The notes below the pieces were generated by a model that had not been told where the DNA came from, ran no database searches, and saw nothing but the letters and a program-made list of their open reading frames with translations. Shown here piece by piece: positions 1 to 5,372 of a stretch of DNA of 11,048 bases. Positions within the stretch are counted from its first letter, which is position 1; every line of letters starts with the position of its first letter. Source of the stretch: Candidatus Omnitrophota bacterium (GTDB lineage Bacteria; Hinthialibacterota; Hinthialibacteria; Hinthialibacterales; JAKPRU01); assembly GCA_029557025.1 (NCBI GenBank), contig JAKPRU010000507.1, forward strand, positions 1 through 11,048, given 5' to 3'. The position numbers and the translations under genes are program-made.

Positions 1-1431
1 GTCTGTTGCGCCGGTAAACGTGTTATCCATCGGGATATTCCCGATGGTGTACAGCGCTGTCTGGAACTGCCCCGCGAACGGAAGCATCGGGGTCCAGCCG
101 TCTTCCTGAACAAAGGTGCGGTCGAACCGCGACGAGAACAACAGCTGCAATTCCGCGCCGGAAGCCGGGGTCGACGTGGGAACGGGAGCCGAAGTGGGCG
201 AAGCGCTCGGACCGATGATTGGGGTGCTTGTCGGTTTTACTGTCGGAGATGGGGGTACAGAGGGCAGCGGTGTCGGCGCTAGAGTGTGGGTTGGTGTAAA
301 GGTCTTGGAAATCCCCGGTGTCGGCGTGACCAGGCTCGGCGGGGTGCTGGTCGGAGTCAGAGTGAACGTTGGAGTCGGGGTCGGGCTGGGCTGCGTTGGG
401 GTTGGCGTTACTCGAAGACCGCCACCGTATTGATACACCTTGATTCCATCTCTTCCCATTCCTGCATAGACGTATCCATCCCGCGCAACCACATCCACCA
501 TATCGCCTTCAAAACGGTCACTCGCCGACTCCGAAGCGCTGCTGGGGAAGAGCGCGTTTAGAACACTCAGTCCGCCGTTATCTCCGGGACCTCCGGCGGG
601 ATCGTAGTTCGGTGCGCTGAGAAGCGTGGCATAGACATACCGGTTCCAGATATCGATTCCCCACACCACAACCTGATCGTAACGATTGACACTCGGATAG
701 GTTTTGTGGCTGCAAAGAGTCAACTTATCGGGATTGGAAATGTCATAGATTCCCACACCGTCCCATTCCTCCGCCACGGCGAGTACATCGCCTTCGGCCG
801 CCAGGTCCACGCCGTACCCGTCAAAGGTCACTTCATCCAACGCCACGGGGTTGGCCGGGGCCGAGATGTCGTATACGGCCAGTTTGAATTCCGCGCCGAC
901 ATACATGCGGTCGCCCCGGACGAAGACATCATAAGCCGGAGCGCCCACATCCTCGATGGTTCCGACCCAAGTCGGTCCCGCCGCCGCGTTCGGATCGACA
1001 ATCCAGACCCCTTCATGGGATGTGGCGATTCCGACCCACTTCTCCGTCGCGTGGACTCCCTGAGCGGCCTCTCCCACATGAAGCCGCTTGAGTACAACCG
1101 GGTTGGCGGGATTGGTGACATCAACGATCCAGAAGTTCAACGGATTGGGATTCGATTGGGTCCCCTCGCCGTGCATCACGATATAGAGGCGGTTTCCCAC
1201 CACGCTGAGATCGTACGTTTGAACCACCGGGATCTGGCTGACCAGGGCGGGCTGTGCCGGATTGGCGAGACTGAAAATCGAGAGCTGTGTTTCCCCCCCG
1301 GCATAGAGATACCCATTGGCGACATCCACCGCCTCGGCCCCCTCGGTGAGTTGGAAAACAGGACTGATCGCCCAGGAAGAAATCGACAGTGACGCAATCA
1401 GCACGAACAAAATGGAACATCGAAGACACAT
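1..1431 (-). CDS. Exported seven-blade LVIVD-repeat beta-propeller with Pro/Thr-rich linker (3' end cut off)
   Basis: The frame is open from an ATG at 1431 to the window edge, giving 477 codons with no stop. A GGAGGAAGG ribosome site (1438-1446) supports the start. Residues 1-21 form a signal peptide (hydrophobic ILFVLIASLSIS, likely cleavage after SWA). Residues 25 to about 340 contain seven repeats of the LVIVD type, each with a 'DV..GxxYxA' strand followed by an 'xxIYDISNPxNP' strand; examples are FWIVDVTNPANPVV, LAVYDISAPANPVA and VGIYDISNPDKLTL. Seven such units fit one closed propeller. Residues about 343-422 are a low-complexity linker rich in Pro and Thr (VTPTPTQPSPTPTPTF and similar). 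From about residue 425 a further domain begins (LLFSSRFDRTFVQEDGW) that I do not recognise and that continues outside the window. LVIVD proteins are generally surface or periplasmic and lack a defined reaction. I infer a cell-surface or secreted protein whose propeller is held apart from a C-terminal module by a flexible linker. Confidence 0.85.
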   Translation of the reverse strand, partial: MCLRCSILFVLIASLSISSWAISPVFQLTEGAEAVDVANGYLYAGGETQLSIFSLANPAQPALVSQIPVVQTYDLSVVGNRLYIVMHGEGTQSNPNPLNFWIVDVTNPANPVVLKRLHVGEAAQGVHATEKWVGIATSHEGVWIVDPNAAAGPTWVGTIEDVGAPAYDVFVRGDRMYVGAEFKLAVYDISAPANPVALDEVTFDGYGVDLAAEGDVLAVAEEWDGVGIYDISNPDKLTLCSHKTYPSVNRYDQVVVWGIDIWNRYVYATLLSAPNYDPAGGPGDNGGLSVLNALFPSSASESASDRFEGDMVDVVARDGYVYAGMGRDGIKVYQYGGGLRVTPTPTQPSPTPTPTFTLTPTSTPPSLVTPTPGISKTFTPTHTLAPTPLPSVPPSPTVKPTSTPIIGPSASPTSAPVPTSTPASGAELQLLFSSRFDRTFVQEDGWTPMLPFAGQFQTALYTIGNIPMDNTFTGATD

Positions 1432-1773
1432 GATCGTCCTTCCTCCGGAGAATGATGGAGATCCGGTTGAATACCGAGGATTAGGATACACCCGGCGCGA
1501 TAAAAGGACAAACGGAGTTGTTGTCATTCACGAGGGTTCCTCACATTTGTTCGGAATGACATCCTTTCAGAATGCCGGCCGTTCGGAATGGTGATGGACC
1601 TGTCAATTCGCCAGGCGCCGGTCTTACTTCCCCTTTTTTGACGTTTGACTCAAAATCACCCATTGCATATCCGATTGAATTTTCTCCCGGAAAGCCGGTC
1701 CTGAAAGAACGGGCGCTCTTCCGGAGTACCGGACGATTTGTATGCCGGAGACTCGGCACAAGGAGGACCAAAA
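1432..1773. other. Divergent intergenic region between the LVIVD protein and the dehydratase
   Basis: This stretch of about 340 bases separates two outward-facing genes, so it should hold promoters for both strands. I see no convincing gene in it. A 10-bp direct repeat GTTCGGAATG occurs at 1549-1558 and 1581-1590. TTGACG (1638-1643) and TTGACT (1645-1650) resemble -35 boxes for the rightward gene, but the matching -10 candidate (TATCCG at 1668-1673, 17 bp after the second) is poor, so the promoter is not established. Confidence 0.5.
1761..1766 (+). promoter_or_regulatory. Shine-Dalgarno site fixing a GTG start
   Basis: AGGAGG lies 7 bases before GTG 1774. No comparable site precedes the in-frame upstream start at 1738, so the dehydratase begins at the GTG and the 12 upstream codons are not part of the protein. 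Confidence 0.75.
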
Positions 1774-2748
1774 GTGTCAATTTGGGACAGCGCAACCGTC
1801 TTAATCACCGGAGGAACGGGTTCCTTCGGCAAACAACTGGTTCAGGAACTTCTGGCGGAGGGTAAGGTTGCGAAAATCATCGTTTTGAGCCGCGATGAAC
1901 TCAAACAAATGGAAATGCGGGAAATGTTTGAAGTGGATTCCTATTCGCCCTTGCGTTTCTTCCTGGGGGATGTGCGAGACCAGGACCGTCTTTACCGGGC
2001 CTTTCGGGGCGTTGATATTGTGATCCACGCGGCGGCGCTCAAACAGGTTCCAGCCTGCGAATACAATCCGTTCGAGGCCATCCTGACCAACATTATGGGT
2101 GCAAAAAATATCATCGATGCGGCCATCGACTGCGGCGTTCCACGTGTAATGGGCATCAGCACGGATAAGGCGGTCAATCCGGTCAACCTTTATGGCGCGA
2201 CCAAACTCTGCGCGGAAAAGTTGCTGATCCAGGGGAATTTCTATACGGGGCCTGCACCCACGCGGATTTCCTGTGTCCGATATGGGAATGTGCTGGGCAG
2301 CCGTGGCAGCGTTATCCCGCGATTCAGGCAGCAGAAAGAAGCCGGTGTTCTTCGGATTACGGATGAGCGCATGACCCGGTTCTGGATCACACTAAACCAG
2401 GCGGTTCGCTTTGTGATGCGATGTGTGGAAATCATGCGCGGCGAGGAGGTATTCATCCCGAAAATCCCCAGCGCTTCGCTCCTCGATCTTGCCAAGGCGA
2501 TTGCCCCGGAGTGCGAGCTGGAGGTCACCGGCATCCGGCCCGGCGAGAAACTGCATGAAATCCTGATCTCGGCGGACGAGGCCCGGAATACTGTCGAGAT
2601 GAGCGACATGTACATCGTCCGTCCGCCGCGCCGGAAAGAAATGTGGAAAGAGGGCAAACCCCTGCCGGACGGATTCGAGTATTGCAGCAATACAAATCCC
2701 TGGCAACTTTCCCAGGAGGAGATTCTAAAGGTACTGGATACGATTTAG
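1774..2748 (+). CDS. pseB: PseB-type UDP-N-acetylglucosamine 4,6-dehydratase (inverting), SDR family
   Basis: The 324-residue protein is an extended short-chain dehydrogenase/reductase. The family removes water from UDP-GlcNAc and inverts C5, the first step towards pseudaminic acid or related deoxy-amino sugars, using bound NADP in the cytoplasm. Visible features are the Rossmann loop TGGTGSFG (residues 12-19), FFLGDVRD (62-69), HAAALKQVP (85-93), and the active site STDKAVNPVNLYGATK, giving D131, K132, Y140 and K144. The eight-residue K-to-Y spacing and these positions agree closely with my recollection of the Helicobacter enzyme FlaA1 (D132, K133, Y141). The C-terminal GIRPGEKLHE and CSNTNPWQLS motifs are also typical. 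Length is close to the family norm of about 330. The GTG start is chosen from the ribosome site. No PseC aminotransferase follows, so it is a lone pathway gene here. It could act in another surface-polysaccharide route within the same dehydratase family. Confidence 0.85.
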   Translation: MSIWDSATVLITGGTGSFGKQLVQELLAEGKVAKIIVLSRDELKQMEMREMFEVDSYSPLRFFLGDVRDQDRLYRAFRGVDIVIHAAALKQVPACEYNPFEAILTNIMGAKNIIDAAIDCGVPRVMGISTDKAVNPVNLYGATKLCAEKLLIQGNFYTGPAPTRISCVRYGNVLGSRGSVIPRFRQQKEAGVLRITDERMTRFWITLNQAVRFVMRCVEIMRGEEVFIPKIPSASLLDLAKAIAPECELEVTGIRPGEKLHEILISADEARNTVEMSDMYIVRPPRRKEMWKEGKPLPDGFEYCSNTNPWQLSQEEILKVLDTI

Positions 2749-2950
2749 CCCAAATTCGTCACGGTTTGGCTTGGGAGAGGGGTGCAGACACCGGATATAG
2801 GGCTTGGCAGGGTTGAGAAGGGCCAGAGATAGTGAGAAAGAGGGGGAGACGGGGAGATATTGCGGATATGTTTCTTCGGGAAAAGTAATCTTTAAATCAG
2901 GCAAATCACAGTTCAGACAGGGCAGAGAAGGCTGACAGGCACCGAAGGCC

Positions 2951-3017
2951 ATGGCCGGCACGGAGGCCTGTCCCACCATTTCCCACCAAGCCACGCATCT
3001 CTGCCTGGCTATCAACG
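2951..3017 (+). repeat. Dispersed repeat, copy A
   Basis: The 26-base core (2951-2976) contains GGAGGCCTGTCC, invariant in all three copies in this window, and matches copy C at 24 of 26 positions. Similarity to copy B extends further: 27 of 32 bases match at the left, and a second similar block ends at TCAACG (3012-3017). It lies upstream of the DUF3800 gene in the same orientation as the other copies. Confidence 0.75.
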
Positions 3018-3027
3018 GTTAAATTGC

Positions 3028-3040
3028 GAAAACAGTTTTC
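3028..3040. promoter_or_regulatory. Perfect 13-bp palindrome upstream of the DUF3800 gene
   Basis: GAAAAC and GTTTTC flank a single central A. It ends 47 bases before the GTG start. Possible but weak promoter boxes overlap it (TTGCGA 3024-3029, with TATGGT at 3049-3054 or GATATG at 3047-3052), so an operator is plausible. The site is short and could be chance. Confidence 0.3.
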
Positions 3041-3087
3041 ATTTCGGATATGGTGTGGGACACTAAAATGGAGGTGAGGCATGTACT

Positions 3088-3822
3088 GTGAAAATCTTGT
3101 TTCTCGATGAGTCCGGCGACCATAACCTCTCCGTGATTGACCTGGACTATCCGTTGTTCGTGTTGGGCGGAGTCATTACGGACAAGGAATACTCCGAGCG
3201 GGAAATGACCTTCAGGATGGATGCTTTCAAGCGATCCCTGTTCGGCCGCACTGACATCATATTGCACACTGCCGACATTGCCCGCAACCGAAACGGTTTC
3301 GAGTCGCTGAAGGATAGTGCATTTCGGGAACGGTTCTTTTTTGAGCTCAATGCCCTGATGAGGGAACTTGAATACAAGGTTGTTGCGTGTGTGATCCGAA
3401 AGGACGAGTATCTCACCCGGTACGGTGTGGCGGCACTCGATCCATACCTGCTGAGCCTCGACGTTCTGGTGGAGAGGCTGTGCTTCGATATCGGGGACAT
3501 CACCAGCGGTGGAATGATTGTCGCGGAAAAGCGCGACGCAATCCTGGACCGACAATTGGGAATTGCCTGGTTGATCTTGAGAATCCAGGGGACACGATAT
3601 CTCCGGGCCGCAGACATTGACCGGCGTATCCTTGGCCTTTCGCTGCGCTTGAAGTGCGAAAATCTCGTCGGATTGCAATTGGCAGGTCTCGTTATTTCCC
3701 CCATCGGACGCCATATTCTGGGGAAATCGGATCAAAAGGACTATGCCATCGTTGAATCGAAATTCCGAAGGAACCGGAAAGGAAAGATTGAAGGATACGG
3801 CCTTGTGATTCTCCCAAAATGA
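3088..3822 (+). CDS. DUF3800 domain protein with an altered LQLAD motif
   Basis: The 244-residue protein starts at GTG 3088, preceded by GAGGTGAGG at 3071-3079. It has the DUF3800 hallmarks: FLDESGD at residues 5-11, ILHTADI around H60, VAEKRD with E147, and GLQLAGLV near 195-202 followed by SPIGRHIL, SKF and a C-terminal GYGLVILP. The N-terminal Asp-Glu-Ser-Gly and the later acidic residues are usually taken to mark a nuclease-like metal site, but no reaction is firmly established for the family as far as I know. Members often occur on mobile or defence-related DNA. Family members normally read LQLAD; here residue 200 is Gly (GGT), a single base away from Asp (GAT), so one presumed metal ligand is missing. 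Family assignment is firm. Function, and whether this copy is active, are unknown. No signal peptide is seen, so it is cytoplasmic. Confidence 0.85.
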   Translation: MKILFLDESGDHNLSVIDLDYPLFVLGGVITDKEYSEREMTFRMDAFKRSLFGRTDIILHTADIARNRNGFESLKDSAFRERFFFELNALMRELEYKVVACVIRKDEYLTRYGVAALDPYLLSLDVLVERLCFDIGDITSGGMIVAEKRDAILDRQLGIAWLILRIQGTRYLRAADIDRRILGLSLRLKCENLVGLQLAGLVISPIGRHILGKSDQKDYAIVESKFRRNRKGKIEGYGLVILPK

Positions 3823-3900
3823 AAAAGGCCAGCGCCCGCTACGCAGTCACCAGCCTATAAGATAAATTACACATCAATATGAAAAATCGTCAAGCCAATC

Positions 3901-3965
3901 ATGACAGGTATGGAGGCCTGTCCTACCATTTCAGCAGGTCAGGCGTCCTTGCCCGGTAGTCAACG
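3901..3965 (+). repeat. Dispersed repeat, copy B
   Basis: The core at 3901-3926 shares the invariant GGAGGCCTGTCC and matches copy C at 22 of 26 bases. Beyond the core it aligns with copy A as far as GTCAACG, with one 1-base gap. Its 3' end runs into the GAGGAG ribosome site of the next gene. Its first ATG is in frame with that gene, so automated gene calling may add 27 repeat-derived codons. Confidence 0.75.
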
Positions 3966-3981
3966 AGGAGAGCGCTGGACA

Positions 3982-4293
3982 ATGAAGACCCTGACCGATT
4001 TCCAGGGTCGAACCGTACGCTTGACCGATGAGCGACTGCAACACATTCTGGAACGTCCCGAAATGGCCGGTATGGAAAACGCGATCGTGGAAACGCTGCA
4101 AGAGCCGGAGCGGGTCATCCGGTCGCACGCCGATGAGACAACCAGCCTGAATTATCGCTATTATTTACGCACACTGGTGGGCGAGAAGTGGCTCTGTATT
4201 GTGGTAAAATATAGTGACTCCGACGCGTTTGTATTAACGGCGTACCTGACGGACAAACCGAAACGAGGTGAAATTCTATGGCAGAAACCGTAA
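3982..4293 (+). CDS. Small PBECR2-like nuclease-fold protein, candidate toxin
   Basis: A protein of 103 residues, starting at ATG 3982 after GAGGAG (3965-3970). An in-frame ATG at 3901 exists, but the extra codons are repeat sequence and are left out. The body reads GRTVRLTDERLQHILERPEM (residues 9-28), then a TLQEPERVI segment, a strand region NYRYYLRTL, the core WLCIVVKYSDSDAFVLTAYL and the end KRGEILW. From memory this matches small proteins annotated as PBECR2 (phage Barnase-EndoU-Colicin-RelE-like nuclease fold), which includes RNase toxins. H21, R25 and the conserved Tyr and Lys residues are candidate catalytic positions, by inference only. It overlaps the DUF2283 gene by 16 bases, as expected for a translationally coupled toxin-antitoxin operon. 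Toxicity is not shown by sequence. It is cytoplasmic, with no signal or membrane segment. Confidence 0.7.
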   Translation: MKTLTDFQGRTVRLTDERLQHILERPEMAGMENAIVETLQEPERVIRSHADETTSLNYRYYLRTLVGEKWLCIVVKYSDSDAFVLTAYLTDKPKRGEILWQKP

Positions 4294-4481
4294 AAGTCTG
4301 GTACGACCCGGAAGGTGATTTTCTGGAGGTCCTGTTCTCGGATAAGCCCGGTTTCATGCGCGAAACCGACAACGATGCGGTCATGCAACGCGTGGATGAG
4401 CAGGGGAACATCCTCGGATTCTCGATCTTGGGAGTGAGTTCCATCGAAAAACAGAAACCACTTGTTGCCGAACTGGTGTAG
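4278..4481 (+). CDS. DUF2283 protein, candidate antitoxin
   Basis: A 67-residue protein with the clear DUF2283 pattern: VWYDPEGDFLEVLF (residues 6-19), a central acidic turn (ETDNDAVMQRVDEQGNILG), and FSILGVSSIE. ATG 4278 lies inside the upstream coding sequence, with GAGGTG at 4265-4270 as ribosome site. DUF2283 genes commonly sit beside small nuclease-like or RelE-like genes and are proposed antitoxins. The overlap and co-direction with the PBECR2-like gene fit that role here. It has no obvious DNA-binding motif, so any autoregulation would need the complex or another factor. Family call is strong; antitoxin role is inferred. Confidence 0.85.
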   Translation: MAETVKVWYDPEGDFLEVLFSDKPGFMRETDNDAVMQRVDEQGNILGFSILGVSSIEKQKPLVAELV

Positions 4482-4501
4482 CAGGTCTCCAGGCGGTTGC
4501 C

Positions 4502-4527
4502 ATGACGGGCACGGAGGCCTGTCCCAC
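4502..4527 (+). repeat. Dispersed repeat, copy C
   Basis: The 26-base core matches copy A at 24 positions and copy B at 22. It fills half of the 48-base gap between the DUF2283 gene and the converging methyltransferase gene. The extended right half seen in A and B is absent, because methyltransferase coding sequence starts immediately. Confidence 0.75.
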
Positions 4528-4529
4528 TG

Positions 4530-5171
4530 CTATTCGATCTTGTAAATCACGGCCATGCCATCTTTCTTTTGATCGGTACAACGGATAATCACCATATCGT
4601 AATCGGGATCGGTTCTCATCGCATCCAGAAAGTCTTTCATCTCGTTTGCCGATACAATGACATTGTCCGCCACGATCACCGCCCCCGCTTTCAGCATCGG
4701 TCTGATCGCCAGGAAATATTTGTAGTAGTCCGACTTCTTCGCGTCAATGAAAACAAAGTCGAATTGCCCCTCCAGGGTGGGGATCAGTTTCAATGCATCG
4801 CCTTCCATCACTGTGACAGTCTTTTCGAGACCGACCTTTCGGATATTGTCCCGGCACCGGCGGGCCGTATCGGGGTCGATCTCCACGGTGTACAGATGCC
4901 CGCCGTTCCGCTCGAATGCTATCCCCATGTAAATGGCTCCGTATCCCGTAAACGAGCCGATTTCAACTCCCCGCTGCGCCCGTGCACCGGCCACCATGAT
5001 CCGAAGAAACCGGGCATCCTCTGCGGTAGTGCAAAGATCTGTCCATGGAAATTGCGCCAGGAACTCCTCACGGAACGCCTGCATTTTGGCAGGATCGTTT
5101 TCCTGGGCAAAACAACTCAGAACAGCACACACAACCAACAGCAAGACAAAGAAAAATCGGTGTGGAATCAT
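4530..5171 (-). CDS. O-methyltransferase (Methyltransf_3 / CCoAOMT-like) with an N-terminal signal peptide
   Basis: The 213-residue protein starts at ATG 5171, preceded on its strand by GGAGAG (complement of 5178-5183). Residues 1-22 form a signal peptide (RFFFVLLLVVCAVLSCFA). Cleavage after A22 is likely; C20 within VLSC is a weak lipobox alternative. The rest is a complete class I SAM O-methyltransferase: VEIGSFTGYGAI (69-80, motif I), YTVEIDP (94-100), GDALKLIP (124-131), FIDAKKSDYY (141-150) and VADNV (167-171). D143, D169 and N170 would form the divalent-metal site, and the DGMAVIYK ending is typical. Relatives methylate catechol-like hydroxyls in the cytoplasm, so the signal peptide is unusual; substrate unknown. 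It converges on the DUF2283 gene and diverges from the Tat-protein pair. Confidence 0.85.
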   Translation of the reverse strand: MIPHRFFFVLLLVVCAVLSCFAQENDPAKMQAFREEFLAQFPWTDLCTTAEDARFLRIMVAGARAQRGVEIGSFTGYGAIYMGIAFERNGGHLYTVEIDPDTARRCRDNIRKVGLEKTVTVMEGDALKLIPTLEGQFDFVFIDAKKSDYYKYFLAIRPMLKAGAVIVADNVIVSANEMKDFLDAMRTDPDYDMVIIRCTDQKKDGMAVIYKIE

Positions 5172-5215
5172 GGAAATCTCTCCGTAATTGGGAATGAATT
5201 GTTCGGGGGACTATA

Positions 5216-5248
5216 CGGCCCGGTAAGAGGAGAGGCAATGCCGGGCCG
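5216..5248. repeat. Perfect 8-bp GC-rich inverted repeat with a 17-base loop
   Basis: CGGCCCGG (5216-5223) pairs perfectly with CCGGGCCG (5241-5248). No T-run follows on either strand, so a simple intrinsic terminator is unlikely. It lies 45 bases upstream of the methyltransferase start, on the leftward side, and could be an operator or a hairpin in the leftward leader RNA. Confidence 0.5.
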
Positions 5249-5296
5249 AGCGGGCGGGGATTGCGGATTGAAGAGAGAAACGGCGGATAGAAGCGT

Positions 5297-5325
5297 TTGA
5301 CGTGTCAGGATCGAGTTGTTAAGGT
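5297..5325 (+). promoter_or_regulatory. Candidate sigma70-type promoter for the Tat operon
   Basis: TTGACG (5297-5302, five of six to consensus) is followed after 17 bases by TAAGGT (5320-5325, three of six, with the first T, second A and last T kept). Transcription would begin near 5332, leaving a leader of about 40 bases before ATG 5373. The -10 box is weak and the lineage's sigma preferences are unknown. Confidence 0.35.
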
Positions 5326-5372
5326 ACTGAGATGTTGTGAGCCGCACCATTCCACTCCCCAAGGAGACGGCA

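Larger units (their letters stand above)
2749..3087. other. Intergenic region with polypurine tract, dispersed repeat and small palindrome
   Basis: No gene is supported between the dehydratase and the DUF3800 gene. The stretch begins with CCCAAA and TTGGG arms that form only a weak imperfect hairpin without a T-run, so no terminator is called. A purine-rich tract occupies roughly 2815-2865. Repeat copy A starts at 2951, and the palindrome at 3028-3040 lies before the DUF3800 start. Confidence 0.5.
5172..5372. other. Divergent intergenic region upstream of the Tat-protein operon
   Basis: About 200 bases lie between two divergent genes that encode exported proteins. It contains an inverted repeat (5216-5248) and a candidate rightward promoter (5297-5325). 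No small gene is supported. Confidence 0.5.

Noticed and set aside
116..433. Plus-strand frame encoding a Gly/Val-rich 105-residue protein
   Set aside because: It is the antisense reading of the Pro/Thr linker of the minus-strand LVIVD protein; the composition is a mirror of that low-complexity DNA.
706..1392. Plus-strand frame of 228 codons
   Set aside because: It lies wholly opposite the LVIVD propeller, which has a signal peptide, ribosome site and clear repeats. The antisense frame has no recognisable domain.
2749..2775. Possible intrinsic terminator after the dehydratase gene
   Set aside because: The arms are short and imperfect and no T-run follows.
3068..3091. Seven-codon upstream frame whose TGA overlaps the GTG start of DUF3800
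   Set aside because: It has no ribosome site of its own and the overlap is easily due to chance; not reported as a leader peptide.
3019..3735. Minus-strand frame of 238 codons
   Set aside because: Antisense to the DUF3800 gene, whose motifs and ribosome site are clear; the antisense product has no recognisable features.
3856..3861. TATAAG as a -10 box for the toxin-antitoxin pair
   Set aside because: The -10 match is good, but no acceptable -35 box lies 16-18 bases upstream, and AT-rich DNA makes such hits common.
2951..4527. The three repeats as a CRISPR array or insertion-sequence ends
   Set aside because: Spacings of 950 and 601 bases, only three diverged copies, and no transposase or cas gene; direct orientation and coding content between them do not fit either.
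4569..5300. Plus-strand frame of 243 codons
   Set aside because: Antisense to the O-methyltransferase, which keeps every family motif in order.
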